Assembly: GCF_018406605.1 (NCBI RefSeq)
Contig: NZ_AP024545.1
Coordinates: 1,798,001 to 1,862,000 of the forward strand
Reading direction: 5' to 3'
Source of the DNA: Noviluteimonas caseinilytica
GTDB lineage: Bacteria; Pseudomonadota; Gammaproteobacteria; Xanthomonadales; Xanthomonadaceae
DNA length: 64,000 nt
How positions within the stretch are numbered: the stretch's first letter is position 1; every line of letters begins with the position of its first letter. A program made the translations under genes and the position numbers. Under the pieces are notes generated by a model. The model searched no databases. It was given only the letters and a program-made list of their open reading frames with translations, and was not told the origin of the DNA. Below, piece after piece: positions 1 through 9,696 of this stretch.

Positions 1-1074
<1,074 letters not shown>

Positions 1075-1100
1075 TCCGGCAACGCAAGCGATCCACGCAA

Positions 1101-1130
1101 CGCCCCGCCTCGCGCGGGGCGTTTGCGTTT
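1101..1130 (+). terminator. Intrinsic terminator after gltA
   Basis: Perfect 8-bp stem CGCCCCGC (1101-1108) / GCGGGGCG (1114-1121) with a 5-base loop, followed by GTTTGCGTTT. It sits 27 bp after the gltA stop. The opposite-strand gene ends at 1138, so the hairpin may serve both convergent genes. Confidence 0.85.
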
Positions 1131-1137
1131 CAGGGGA

Positions 1138-1785
1138 TCAACCGCCGGCTTCGTACCCGGAGATCTCTTCGTCTGCGAGCAACGCGCGCAGCTGCACGGC
1201 GGACGCGCGCTTCACCGGCTTCTCGTCGAACGACGACAGCGGCGCCTGGCGCAATGCATCGAGCGGCAGCACCGTGAGGTCGAACGTCAGGTCTTCGGCG
1301 CTGAACAACCACACCGGCACGTCGGCGGCGCGTTCGCGATCCAGGCGGATGCGGCGCGCGCGCGACTCGGCGGGGATGCCGTGTTGTTCGAGCGCGCGCG
1401 GCACGGCGTCGGCGTCGTCGGTGTACAAGTGCAGCGCCACGGGCGCATGGCGATCGGCGGTGCCGTCGAGCACGGGGCCGACGAGGCGCGGTTCGAAGGC
1501 AGCGAAGAAATCCATCGCGCGCAGTGCGGCGTCGCGACGCTGGCGCAGGCCCGTGGCCTGCGCATCGCCGCGGAACAGGCGCTGGTATTCGCGCAACGCG
1601 TCTTCGATCTCGCGGTTGCGGGGCAGGGAGGCGTCGTCGTGGATGCCCAGGCGCTCGGCGGCCTTGAGCTTGGCCTGGTGGTAGTCGCGGATGCCGCTTT
1701 CGGCCATCAGCCGCGCGGCCTCGTGGGCGAGGCGGTGGCGGCGTTCGCGGGTCCTGGTCTCGGCGTGCTGACGGGCGTGGTGCAT
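1138..1785 (-). CDS. Conserved protein of unknown function, 215 aa
   Basis: I do not recognise a characterised family with confidence. The start ATG at 1785 is supported by a good ribosome site (GGAGG, 7 bases upstream). The protein is soluble, with no signal peptide or membrane segment, and has a charged, helical N-terminal half rich in Arg, Glu and Ala. The second half, from LVGPVLDGTADRHAPVALHL onward, alternates short hydrophobic strands with acidic patches (HLYTDDADAV, SAEDLTFDLTVLP), which is loosely reminiscent of small nucleotidyltransferase-fold proteins. That resemblance is only an impression. It stands alone between gltA and mrcA, facing gltA tail to tail. Confidence 0.75.
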   Translation of the reverse strand: MHHARQHAETRTRERRHRLAHEAARLMAESGIRDYHQAKLKAAERLGIHDDASLPRNREIEDALREYQRLFRGDAQATGLRQRRDAALRAMDFFAAFEPRLVGPVLDGTADRHAPVALHLYTDDADAVPRALEQHGIPAESRARRIRLDRERAADVPVWLFSAEDLTFDLTVLPLDALRQAPLSSFDEKPVKRASAVQLRALLADEEISGYEAGG

Positions 1786-1846
1786 GGCGCGTCCTCCGTT
1801 GAGACCCGGGCCGACTCTAGCATCGGCCCGTCGTTGCGATGTCGAC

Positions 1847-4345
1847 TCAGAAGATGTCGAACGCCTCTTCGCTCGGCGCCGTGTCCTCGGGACCGTAGTC
1901 CACGTAGTTCTCCATCTTCTCGAGGTCTTCGTTCTTCACCCACTCGACGATGCCGCCGTTGCCTTCCGGCAGCAGCTGGCCGCCGGCGCCGACGGAGACC
2001 TTGACCATGCCGTCGGGCGGATCGTTGGCCATGATCGGACGATCCTTCAGCGCGACGCGCATGTAGTCGATCCAGATCGGCAACGCGGCCTTGCCGCCGT
2101 ATTCGCGATAGCCCAGCGACTCGAACTTGTCGCGGCCCACCCACACGGTGGTCACCATGTTGCCGCCGAAGCCGGAGAACCACGCATCGCGGTGGTCGTT
2201 GGTGGAGCCGGTCTTGCCGCCGACGTCTTCGCGGCCGAGCACCTTGGCGGCCGTGCCGGTGCCGCGCTGCACGACGTCGCGCATCATCGAGACGAGCTGG
2301 TAGGCCACGCGCTCGTCGATCGCGCGGGGCGCGAGGACGGCGTCCGGCGGCGGGGCCGTCGGCTTGGCCTGCGCCTTGTCGCCGGCGGGCTTGGCGACCG
2401 GCGCGGGCGCGTTGCCGAGGTCGAAGCCATCGACGACGCTCGACGCGGTTTCCTGCCCCGCGCGCTGGCCGCACCCGCGGCAGGCGATCGGCGGCTTCTC
2501 CTTGAAGATCACCGTGCCGTTGCGGTCCTTCACTTCATCGACGAACCACGGATTGACGAGGTAGCCGCCGTTGGCGAACACCGCGTAGCCGCGCGCGACG
2601 TCGATCGGCTTGAGCGACGAGGCGCCGAGCGACATCGACAGGTTGGGGACCAGCTGGTCGATCGGGAAGCCGAAGTGGCTGATGTACTTCCGCGCGTAAT
2701 CCACGCCGATCGCATCGAGCAGGCGCACCGACACCAGGTTGCGCGACTGCACCAGCGCTTCGCGCAGGCGCATCGGGCCCTTGAAGTCGCCGGTGTCGTT
2801 CTGCGGGCGCCACGTGTGGCCGACGCGATCCTTGAACACCACCGGTGCGTCGAGGACGATCGACGCCGGATTGAATCCGCGCTCGAACGCCGCTGCATAG
2901 AGGAACGGCTTGAAGCTCGACCCCGGCTGGCGACGCGACTGCGTGGCGCGGTTGAACTTGTTGGACGCGAAGCTGAAACCGCCGACGAGCGCGCGCAGCG
3001 CACCGGTGTCGGCATCGAGCGAGATCAGCGTGGACTGCGCGCGCGGCAGCTGGTCGAGTTCGAACTTGGGCTTCGCATCGGCGGCGGCCAACGCGACGGG
3101 CTTGCCGTCCTTGTCGAGCGCGGGCTTCGGCACGATGCGGCGCACGCGCACGATGTCGCCGCGCTTCACCAATGCGGACGGGCTCTTGCCGGTCCACGTG
3201 CTGGCGGAGGCGCCCAGTTCGAGCGACGTGCCGTCGCCGAGCAACACGGTCGCGGTGCCCGCGCCGGTACCGGTCACGAGCGCCGGCCACAGGTCGCCCT
3301 GGACCGACATGCCGCGCAGGTGCGCGCGCAGGGCGTCGGGCGAGGACTCGGTGCCGAGGTCGACCTGCTTTTCGGCGCCGCGCCAGCCATGGCGGTGGTC
3401 GTAGGTGGCCAGGCCATCGCGGATCGCCTGGTCGGCCGCCACCTGCAGGGTGGGGTCGATCGTGGTGGTGACGTGGTAGCCCTTGGTCAGCACGTCGCCG
3501 CCGAACTTCGCCACCATCGCCTGGCGCACCATCTCGGCCACGTACGGCGCATAGACCTCGACCGGGCGCTCGTGCGGCGTGGCGTGCATCGGCACGGACA
3601 CCGCGGCGCGTTCCTCGGCCACGCCGATGAAGCCCAGCTCGCGCATGCGCTGCAGCACGTAGTCGCGACGCAGCTTCGCGCGCTCGGGGTTGGTGATCGG
3701 GTTGCCGCTGGAGGGGAACTTCGGGATCGACGCGAGCGTGGCCATTTCGTCCAGCGAGAGCTGGTCGAGCGACTTGCCGTAATAGAACTCCGAGGCCGCG
3801 GCCACGCCGTAGGCGCGGTTGCCGAAGAAACTCTTGTTGAGATAGAGCTCGAAGATCTCGTCCTTCGTCAGCTCGTTCTCCATGCGCATCGCCAGCATCA
3901 TTTCCGCGAGCTTGCGCGTGTAGCTGTACTCGGAGCTCAGGAAGAACTGGCGCGCCACCTGCTGCGTGATCGTCGATCCGCCGGGCACGCGCTTGTCGTT
4001 GGTGGTGGCGAGCAGCCACACCGCGCGGGCGACGCCCTTGTAGTCCACGCCGTGGTGTTCGTAGAAGCGCGCGTCCTCGATCGCGATGAAGGACTGCTTC
4101 AACTTCGGCGGCACGCGCTCGATGTCGATCGGGTAGCGGCGCGTCTCGCCGAACAGGGCCATGAGCCGCCCGTCCCGCGCGTACACGTACATGGGCTCCT
4201 GCAGTTCGACATGGCGCAGGGCGTCCACGTCGGGCAGCTTGGGAGCGATCAGGAAATACAGGAGGGTCAGACCCAGGACGCCCAGGACCACCGCGCCCAG
4301 GAACGCGACGAGCGTCCAGCGCAGCCAACGACGAAAACGTGACAT
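1847..4345 (-). CDS. mrcA: Penicillin-binding protein 1A (class A bifunctional PBP)
   Basis: Bifunctional peptidoglycan synthase of 832 aa, anchored in the inner membrane with its enzymatic domains in the periplasm. One N-terminal membrane segment (about residues 10-35) precedes a GT51 glycosyltransferase domain with the catalytic glutamate in EDARFYEHHGVD (about residue 90) and the motif GGSTITQQVAR. The transpeptidase domain has the serine motif SSFK (in RQPGSSFKPF), SRN and KTGST. The insertion between the domains fits the OB-like region of PBP1A. The frame stays open to 4483, but ATG 4345 gives the expected basic N-terminus and membrane helix. Divergent from pilM, the usual arrangement in xanthomonads. 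Confidence 0.96.
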   Translation of the reverse strand: MSRFRRWLRWTLVAFLGAVVLGVLGLTLLYFLIAPKLPDVDALRHVELQEPMYVYARDGRLMALFGETRRYPIDIERVPPKLKQSFIAIEDARFYEHHGVDYKGVARAVWLLATTNDKRVPGGSTITQQVARQFFLSSEYSYTRKLAEMMLAMRMENELTKDEIFELYLNKSFFGNRAYGVAAASEFYYGKSLDQLSLDEMATLASIPKFPSSGNPITNPERAKLRRDYVLQRMRELGFIGVAEERAAVSVPMHATPHERPVEVYAPYVAEMVRQAMVAKFGGDVLTKGYHVTTTIDPTLQVAADQAIRDGLATYDHRHGWRGAEKQVDLGTESSPDALRAHLRGMSVQGDLWPALVTGTGAGTATVLLGDGTSLELGASASTWTGKSPSALVKRGDIVRVRRIVPKPALDKDGKPVALAAADAKPKFELDQLPRAQSTLISLDADTGALRALVGGFSFASNKFNRATQSRRQPGSSFKPFLYAAAFERGFNPASIVLDAPVVFKDRVGHTWRPQNDTGDFKGPMRLREALVQSRNLVSVRLLDAIGVDYARKYISHFGFPIDQLVPNLSMSLGASSLKPIDVARGYAVFANGGYLVNPWFVDEVKDRNGTVIFKEKPPIACRGCGQRAGQETASSVVDGFDLGNAPAPVAKPAGDKAQAKPTAPPPDAVLAPRAIDERVAYQLVSMMRDVVQRGTGTAAKVLGREDVGGKTGSTNDHRDAWFSGFGGNMVTTVWVGRDKFESLGYREYGGKAALPIWIDYMRVALKDRPIMANDPPDGMVKVSVGAGGQLLPEGNGGIVEWVKNEDLEKMENYVDYGPEDTAPSEEAFDIF

Positions 4346-4379
4346 CAAACCAATCCGATTGCGGGTGTCGTGGCCCGGG

Positions 4380-4385
4380 AGTATA
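4380..4385 (-). promoter_or_regulatory. Candidate -10 box for mrcA
   Basis: On the minus strand the hexamer reads TATACT, 35 bp before the chosen mrcA start. No convincing -35 hexamer is present at 16-18 bp, so support is limited to the -10 match and position. Confidence 0.35.
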
Positions 4386-4498
4386 GAGGTAGCACGCCGA
4401 CGTCCCGAGCGACTGGGGAACACCGTCCGGAATCGACGCCCGGCGACGTTGGAAGGGGGAATGTCTCGACTTGTGACCGCCACCCGGGGAAGGGGTGG

Positions 4499-4527
4499 TT
4501 GCCAGAACGTTTAAAGTCCGTTATTTA
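4499..4527 (+). promoter_or_regulatory. Candidate promoter for the pilMNOPQ operon
   Basis: TTGCCA (4499-4504) is a 5/6 match to a sigma-70 -35 box and is separated by 17 bp from TATTTA (4522-4527). This is the only AT-rich patch in the divergent mrcA/pilM spacer and lies about 50 bp before pilM. The -10 match is weak. Confidence 0.35.
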
Positions 4528-4578
4528 ATGCTCTGGGGCACGATGTGCGCGTAAGCGCCCGTCAATAGGGGAGAAAAC

Positions 4579-5637
4579 GTGGGTCTGATCACAAATAGTC
4601 AGCCGCCCTTGATCGGCGTCGACATCAGTTCGACTGCGGTCAAGTTGCTGCAGCTCTCCCGTGCCGGGAACCGCTATCGCGTAGAGCACTACGCGGTCGA
4701 GCCGCTGCCGCCGAACGCCGTCGTCGAGAAGAACATCGTCGAAGTCGAGGCGGTGGGCGAAGCGATCAAGCGTGCCGTGGCACGGTCCGGCGCCCGCGCG
4801 CGCCATGCGGCCGCGGCCGTCGCCGGGTCGGCGGTGATCACCAAGATCATCCCGATGCCCGCCGACCTGGACGAGGACGAACTGGAATCCCAGGTCGAAC
4901 TCGAAGCGGTCAATTACATCCCGTACCCGATCGAGGAAGTGAACCTCGACTTCGAGGTGCTGGGCGCCATGCCGGGCAACGTCGAAATGGTGCAGGTGCT
5001 GCTCGCGGCCTCGCGCACCGAGAACGTCGATGCCCGCGTGTCCGCGCTGGAACTCGGCGGCCTCTCGGCCCGGGTGATGGACGTGGAAGCCTTCGCCATC
5101 GAGAACGCGTTCTCGCTGCTCGCCGACGGCCTGTCCGCGCCGCGCGACGGGATCATCGCGATGGTCGACACCGGCGCCACGATGACCACGCTCAACATCC
5201 TCCGCAACGGTCGCAGCCTCTACAGCCGCGAACAGGTGTTCGGCGGCAAGCAGCTCACCGACGAAGTGATGCGCCGCTACGGCCTGAGCTACGAGGAAGC
5301 CGGCCTGGCCAAGCGCCAGGGCGGGCTGCCGGAAAGCTACGAGATCGAAGTGCTCGAGCCCTTCAAGGAAGCGATGGTCCAGCAGGTCAGCCGACTGTTG
5401 CAGTTCTTCTACGCGGGCAGCGAATTCAACCGTGTCGACCAGATCGTCCTCGCCGGCGGTTGCGCCTCCATCCCCGGCATCGCCGCGATGGTGGAAGAAC
5501 AGCTCGGCGTGCCGACCGTGGTGGCCAACCCGCTCGCGCAAATGACGCTCGGCCCGCGCGTGCAGGCACACGCCCTCGCGCAGGACGCCCCCGCGCTGAT
5601 GATCGCCTGCGGCCTCGCCCTGAGGAGCTTCGACTGA
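4579..5637 (+). CDS. pilM: Type IV pilus assembly protein PilM
   Basis: Actin-like cytoplasmic ATPase-fold protein of the type IV pilus inner-membrane alignment complex, 352 aa. It binds the cytoplasmic tail of PilN and connects the complex to the assembly machinery. The N-terminus shows the actin-fold phosphate motif IGVDISSTAVKLLQLS (about residues 12-27), a second phosphate loop at MVDTGATMTTL (about 195) and the adenosine-binding LAGGCASIPGI near residue 295. Translation starts at GTG 4579, with AGGGGAG a few bases upstream. First gene of pilMNOPQ; its stop overlaps the pilN start by one base (TGATG), so translation is probably coupled. Confidence 0.95.
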   Translation: MGLITNSQPPLIGVDISSTAVKLLQLSRAGNRYRVEHYAVEPLPPNAVVEKNIVEVEAVGEAIKRAVARSGARARHAAAAVAGSAVITKIIPMPADLDEDELESQVELEAVNYIPYPIEEVNLDFEVLGAMPGNVEMVQVLLAASRTENVDARVSALELGGLSARVMDVEAFAIENAFSLLADGLSAPRDGIIAMVDTGATMTTLNILRNGRSLYSREQVFGGKQLTDEVMRRYGLSYEEAGLAKRQGGLPESYEIEVLEPFKEAMVQQVSRLLQFFYAGSEFNRVDQIVLAGGCASIPGIAAMVEEQLGVPTVVANPLAQMTLGPRVQAHALAQDAPALMIACGLALRSFD

Positions 5638-6368
5638 TGGCACGGATCAACCTCCTCCCCTGGCGCGCGGAACGCCGCCGGCTCCGGCAGAAGGAATTCC
5701 TGGCGATGCTGGGCGCGTCCGCGGTCGCCGCGGCGCTGATCTCCTTCGGGATCGTGATGTTCTACAACCGCCAGATCGACGGCCAGAACGAGCGCAACGC
5801 GTTCGTCAAGGACCAGATCACGCAGGTCGATTCCAAGATCAAGGAGATCGAGGAACTCGACAAGAAGAAAGCGAAGCTGCTGGCGCGCAAGGAAGTCATC
5901 GAGCAGCTGCAGGCCAACCGCTCGCAGATGGTGCATCTGTTCGATTCGCTGGTGCGCACGATCCCCGACGGCGTCACGCTCTCGGCAATCAAGCAGGAAG
6001 GCGACGTGCTCACGCTGTCGGGCCGCTCGCAGTCCAACGCGCGCGTCAGTACCTACATGCGCAACCTCGAAGGCTCCGGCTGGATGACCAACCCCGAGCT
6101 GTCGGTCATCGAAGCGCGCGGCGACAACAAGGGCCTGCCGTACGAGTTCAACCTGCAGGTCAAGCTGGCCAACCCGAACGCGCCGAAGGACACCAACGGC
6201 GACGGCATCCCCGACACGGTGGCCACCGCCCCGGTCGCCACGCCCGTCGACGTGACCGCCCCGGCTTCGTTCGCCACCGCCGCGCCCGCACCGGCCGCCA
6301 CCGCCGCCGCCGCGCCGGCCGCGCCCGCCGCAACCGCTGCAAAGCCGACCACCGGAGGCGCCCAGTGA
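5637..6368 (+). CDS. pilN: Type IV pilus assembly protein PilN
   Basis: Inner-membrane protein of 243 aa that pairs with PilO in the periplasm and contacts PilM through its short cytoplasmic tail. The tail begins MARINLLPWR, the signature PilM-binding INLLPW sequence, followed by one membrane helix (about residues 22-42) and a coiled-coil region rich in Lys/Glu. The C-terminus is an unusually long Ala/Pro/Thr-rich low-complexity tail (about the last 50 residues). A longer upstream frame exists but overlaps pilM; the ATG at 5637 is fixed by the INLLPW motif. Confidence 0.95.
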   Translation: MARINLLPWRAERRRLRQKEFLAMLGASAVAAALISFGIVMFYNRQIDGQNERNAFVKDQITQVDSKIKEIEELDKKKAKLLARKEVIEQLQANRSQMVHLFDSLVRTIPDGVTLSAIKQEGDVLTLSGRSQSNARVSTYMRNLEGSGWMTNPELSVIEARGDNKGLPYEFNLQVKLANPNAPKDTNGDGIPDTVATAPVATPVDVTAPASFATAAPAPAATAAAAPAAPAATAAKPTTGGAQ

Positions 6369-7036
6369 GCCAGAAAACGATGGCGCTGAAGGACCTCAGC
6401 CTCAACAACACGTCCGCCTGGCCGCAGCAGTACAAGATCGCGTTCTGCGCCCTGATCGGCCTCGTGATCGTCGGCCTGGCCTGGTACTTCTTCGTGTCCG
6501 ACCAGCGCAACGAGCTGGCCGGCCTGGAACGCCAGGAAGCCGACCTCCGCGCCGAGTTCGAAAACAAGCAGGGGCGCGCCGCCAACCTCGAACCGCTCAA
6601 GCTCCAGCTCACGCAGATGGAACAGCAGTTGCAGCAGATGCTGCGCCAGCTGCCTTCCAAGACCGAGATGCCGGACCTGATCATCGACATCTCGCAGACC
6701 GCGCTCGCGACCGGCATCTCCAACGAACTCTTCCAGCCGGGCCCCGAAGCCCCGAAGGAGTTCTACGCCGAGAAGCCCATCTCGCTGCGCATGGTCGGCA
6801 CCTACCACCAGTTCGGCGCGTTCGTCAGCGGCGTGGCCTCGCTGCCGCGCGTGGTCATCATGACCATGCACGACATCTCGCTCACCCCGCGCAACCCGAC
6901 GCCCGGCAGCAAGATCGGTCCCAACAGCGTCCTGCAGCTCGCAGGCACGGTGAAGACCTACCGCTACCTCGACGAAGACGAGACCGCCGCGAATGCGACG
7001 ACCACGCCGGCCGCCGCGCCGCAGGGAGGGAAGTGA
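6365..7036 (+). CDS. pilO: Type IV pilus assembly protein PilO
   Basis: Inner-membrane alignment protein of 223 aa, partner of PilN. It has a cytoplasmic N-terminus of about 25 residues, a membrane helix (AFCALIGLVIVGLAWYFFV), a coiled coil (about 48-95, rich in Gln/Glu/Leu) and a periplasmic ferredoxin-like domain with TYHQFGAFVSGVASLPR. It starts at GTG 6365 inside the end of pilN (GTGA overlap), the coupling style used throughout this chromosome. PilN and PilO together form the scaffold to which PilP binds. Confidence 0.95.
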   Translation: MSQKTMALKDLSLNNTSAWPQQYKIAFCALIGLVIVGLAWYFFVSDQRNELAGLERQEADLRAEFENKQGRAANLEPLKLQLTQMEQQLQQMLRQLPSKTEMPDLIIDISQTALATGISNELFQPGPEAPKEFYAEKPISLRMVGTYHQFGAFVSGVASLPRVVIMTMHDISLTPRNPTPGSKIGPNSVLQLAGTVKTYRYLDEDETAANATTTPAAAPQGGK

Positions 7037-7037
7037 G

Positions 7038-7571
7038 ATGGCCCGCCTTGCACAAGCACGCCTGCCCGCCGCCCTCGCCATGGCCCTGCTGCTCGCCGGT
7101 TGCGGCCGCAGCGTGACCAGCGGTCCGCCCCCGGGCAACCTGGAAAGCTGGGCCGCCGAAGTGAAGGCGCGTCCCGCGCCGCCGCTCGACCCGCTGCCCG
7201 TGATGCAGCAGTTCGAGACCTTCGAATACGCCGCGCAGGCCCTGCGCGATCCTTTCAGTGAAGCCTTCACCGATGTCAGCGGTGGCAGCGGCCCGCGTCC
7301 GGACCCGAACCGTCCGAAGCAGACGCTGGAGCAGTTCCCGCTCGACAGCATGGACATGGTTGGCACGATCGGCCGGGGACCCGGGCTGACTGCGTTGGTC
7401 ATGGCACCGGACAAGGTGACTTACCGGGTGCACCCGGGCGTTTACATGGGGCAGAGCGACGGTCGGGTGACCGCCGTTTACGAAGACCGCATCGAACTGG
7501 TGGAGTTGGTACCGGACGGCGCTGGCGGCTGGCTGGAGCGACCCGCTTCGGTCGCGCTACAAGATCAATAA
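7038..7571 (+). CDS. pilP: Pilotin-like lipoprotein PilP
   Basis: Periplasmic lipoprotein of 177 aa that links the PilNO scaffold to the PilQ secretin. The N-terminus is a lipoprotein signal with lipobox LLAGC ending at Cys 24. After a flexible stretch, the C-terminal beta domain shows the family core GTIGRGPGLTALVMAPDKV and YRVHPGVYMGQSDGRVTAVY. The ATG lies 1 bp after the pilO stop. The reading frame begins earlier, but the lipobox fixes this start. Confidence 0.95.
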   Translation: MARLAQARLPAALAMALLLAGCGRSVTSGPPPGNLESWAAEVKARPAPPLDPLPVMQQFETFEYAAQALRDPFSEAFTDVSGGSGPRPDPNRPKQTLEQFPLDSMDMVGTIGRGPGLTALVMAPDKVTYRVHPGVYMGQSDGRVTAVYEDRIELVELVPDGAGGWLERPASVALQDQ

Positions 7572-7582
7572 GGGGATAGACG

Positions 7583-9544
7583 ATGACCGTTCTCAACGCC
7601 AAACCCATGCGGCCTGCTCGGCGCCCGTTCCTGAGGGCGAGCGCCATCGGGCTCGCCATCGGGCTGCTCACGGCGTTCGGCGCCGTGGACGCCGCGCAGT
7701 CCGGACGCGTCCTGATGGCGCAGGCAGCGGCTGCCGCGCCCGCCAACGCACCGGCCTCCAGCCTGGATCCATCCAAGGTCCTGCCGGGCGCGATCAGCGT
7801 GTCCAACATCGACTTCAAGCGTGGCGACGGCGGCTCCGGTCGCCTCGCGCTGCGCTTCACCGGTGGTGGCGCGGTACCCGACATGCGCACCGAAGGGTCG
7901 CGCGTGATCATCGATGTCGGTAACGCCAAGCTGCCGGCCGCGCTGCAGAAGTCCATCGACGTGGGCGACTTCGCCACGCCGGTCGAGCGCATCGAACCGC
8001 GCGCCAACGGCGCCGGCACCAAGCTGGTGGTCAGCACCAACGGCAACTACGAGTCGCGCGCCTACCAGACGGGCAACGAGTACGTGGTCGAGATCGTGCC
8101 GAAGGCCGCCAAGGTCGCCGCCGCGCCGGGCGCAGGCCCCGCGATGGGCGCGGCCAACACCAACGGCACGCCGGTGCGCGCCTACGGTGGCCGCCCGGTG
8201 ACGTTCAACTTCCAGGACGTGCCGGTGCGCACGGTGCTGCAGCTGATCGCCGAAGAGTCCAACCTCAACATCGTCGCCTCCGACACCGTGTCGGGCAACG
8301 TGACGCTGCGCCTGATCAACGTGCCGTGGGACCAGGCGCTCGACATCGTGTTGCGCGCCAAGGGCCTGGACAAGCGCCGCGACGGCAACGTCGTGTGGGT
8401 CGCGCCGCAGAAGGAAATCGCGGACTACGAGCAGGCCAAGGAAGACGCCCGCATCGCGATCGAGAACCGCGCCGAGATGGTCACGGAGTACATCCCGATC
8501 AACTACGGCAACGCCGAGGAAATCGCCAAGCTGCTGACCGACGAGAGCAAGAGCGGCTCGGGTGGCGGTGGCGCCGCCGGTGCCACGCGCGGCTTCCTGT
8601 CCGGCCGCGGCAGCATCAGCTTCGACCGTCGCACCAACACGCTGCTGGTCATCGACATCCCGGCCAAGGTCACCGAAGTGCGTCGCCTCGTGGGCCTGCT
8701 GGACAAGCCGGTCGACCAGGTGCTGATCGAAGCGCGCATCGTGATCGCCACCGAATCCTTCGCCCGCGAACTGGGTGCGAAGTTCGGCATCGCCGGCAAC
8801 ACCGACAACGTGTTCTACAACGGCAACGTCGCGGCCAACACCGAGACCGCCAACTCGTACGCCAAGGCCGCGCAGGCCAACAGCTCCACGCCGCCGCCGA
8901 ACCCGCTGCAGGTCGGCACGCTGACCAAGGCGCTCAACGTCAACCTGCCCGCGGTCAACGCCGCCGGTGCGCTGGCGCTGTCGATCATCAACGCGGGCTA
9001 CGTGCTGGACGTCGAACTCTCGGCGCTGCAGACCGAAGGCCGCGGCGAAGTGATCTCCAACCCGCGCATCGTCACCAGCAACCAGAAGGAAGCGGTGATC
9101 CGCCAGGGCCAGGAAGTCGGCTACGTCACCGTCTCCGCGCAGCAGGGCGCCGGTGCCGCCGCCATCCCGAACGTCCAGTTCAAGGACGTGCTGCTCGAGC
9201 TGAAGGTCACCCCGACGATCACCAACGATGGCCGCGTGTTCCTCAACATGGCCGTCAAGAAGGACGAGATCGAAGGCTTCGTGTCCTCCGGCATCGGCGA
9301 CGTCCCGCAGATCAACAAGCGCGAAATCAACACGGCGGTCCTGATCGACAACGGCCAGACCGTGGTGATCGGCGGCGTGTACGAGTTCCGCGACCGCGCC
9401 GACGTCACCAAGGTGCCGTGGCTCGCCGACCTGCCCGTCATCGGCAACCTGTTCAAGAAGAAGGGCCGCTCGAAGGAAAAGGCCGAGCTGCTGATCTTCG
9501 TGACGCCCAAGGTGATGTCGGTGGCGCAGCGCAATCCCGGCTGA
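7583..9544 (+). CDS. pilQ: Type IV pilus secretin PilQ
   Basis: Outer-membrane secretin of 653 aa through which the type IV pilus passes. After an N-terminal signal region come a single AMIN domain (about residues 70-175), an STN/secretin N0-like domain starting at VTFNFQDVPVRTVLQLIAEE, a secretin N domain with a Gly/Ser-rich linker (SGSGGGGAAG), and the C-terminal secretin domain with VISNPRIVTSNQ and the closing stretch LIFVTPKVM. Many PilQ proteins have two AMIN domains; only one is evident here. Last gene of the operon, followed by a terminator. Confidence 0.96.
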   Translation: MTVLNAKPMRPARRPFLRASAIGLAIGLLTAFGAVDAAQSGRVLMAQAAAAAPANAPASSLDPSKVLPGAISVSNIDFKRGDGGSGRLALRFTGGGAVPDMRTEGSRVIIDVGNAKLPAALQKSIDVGDFATPVERIEPRANGAGTKLVVSTNGNYESRAYQTGNEYVVEIVPKAAKVAAAPGAGPAMGAANTNGTPVRAYGGRPVTFNFQDVPVRTVLQLIAEESNLNIVASDTVSGNVTLRLINVPWDQALDIVLRAKGLDKRRDGNVVWVAPQKEIADYEQAKEDARIAIENRAEMVTEYIPINYGNAEEIAKLLTDESKSGSGGGGAAGATRGFLSGRGSISFDRRTNTLLVIDIPAKVTEVRRLVGLLDKPVDQVLIEARIVIATESFARELGAKFGIAGNTDNVFYNGNVAANTETANSYAKAAQANSSTPPPNPLQVGTLTKALNVNLPAVNAAGALALSIINAGYVLDVELSALQTEGRGEVISNPRIVTSNQKEAVIRQGQEVGYVTVSAQQGAGAAAIPNVQFKDVLLELKVTPTITNDGRVFLNMAVKKDEIEGFVSSGIGDVPQINKREINTAVLIDNGQTVVIGGVYEFRDRADVTKVPWLADLPVIGNLFKKKGRSKEKAELLIFVTPKVMSVAQRNPG

Positions 9545-9572
9545 TCCCAGCGCATCCGCTTCACGCAATCCC

Positions 9573-9600
9573 AACGGGGCCGAAAGGCCCCGTTGTCGTT
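9573..9600 (+). terminator. Intrinsic terminator after pilQ
   Basis: Perfect 9-bp stem AACGGGGCC (9573-9581) / GGCCCCGTT (9586-9594) closed by a GAAA tetraloop and followed by GTCGTT, 28 bp after the pilQ stop. It ends the pil operon. Confidence 0.85.
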
Positions 9601-9696
9601 CCGGGCCTTAACGCGACGAAACCATGACCTTCGTCGGTGAACCATCGCATCGGCAACCAGTCAAACTGCGCCCTCCCCCCTGAGGCGAATTCGTCG

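Noticed and set aside
1784..4342. 852-codon open frame on the plus strand opposite mrcA
   Set aside because: It is antisense to a PBP1A gene with all catalytic motifs. The translation is repetitive His/Arg/Ala/Val sequence typical of the complement of GC-rich genes.
7565..9574. 669-codon minus-strand frame opposite pilQ
   Set aside because: Exact antisense of the secretin gene, His/Asp/Gly-rich and without any domain; a GC artefact.
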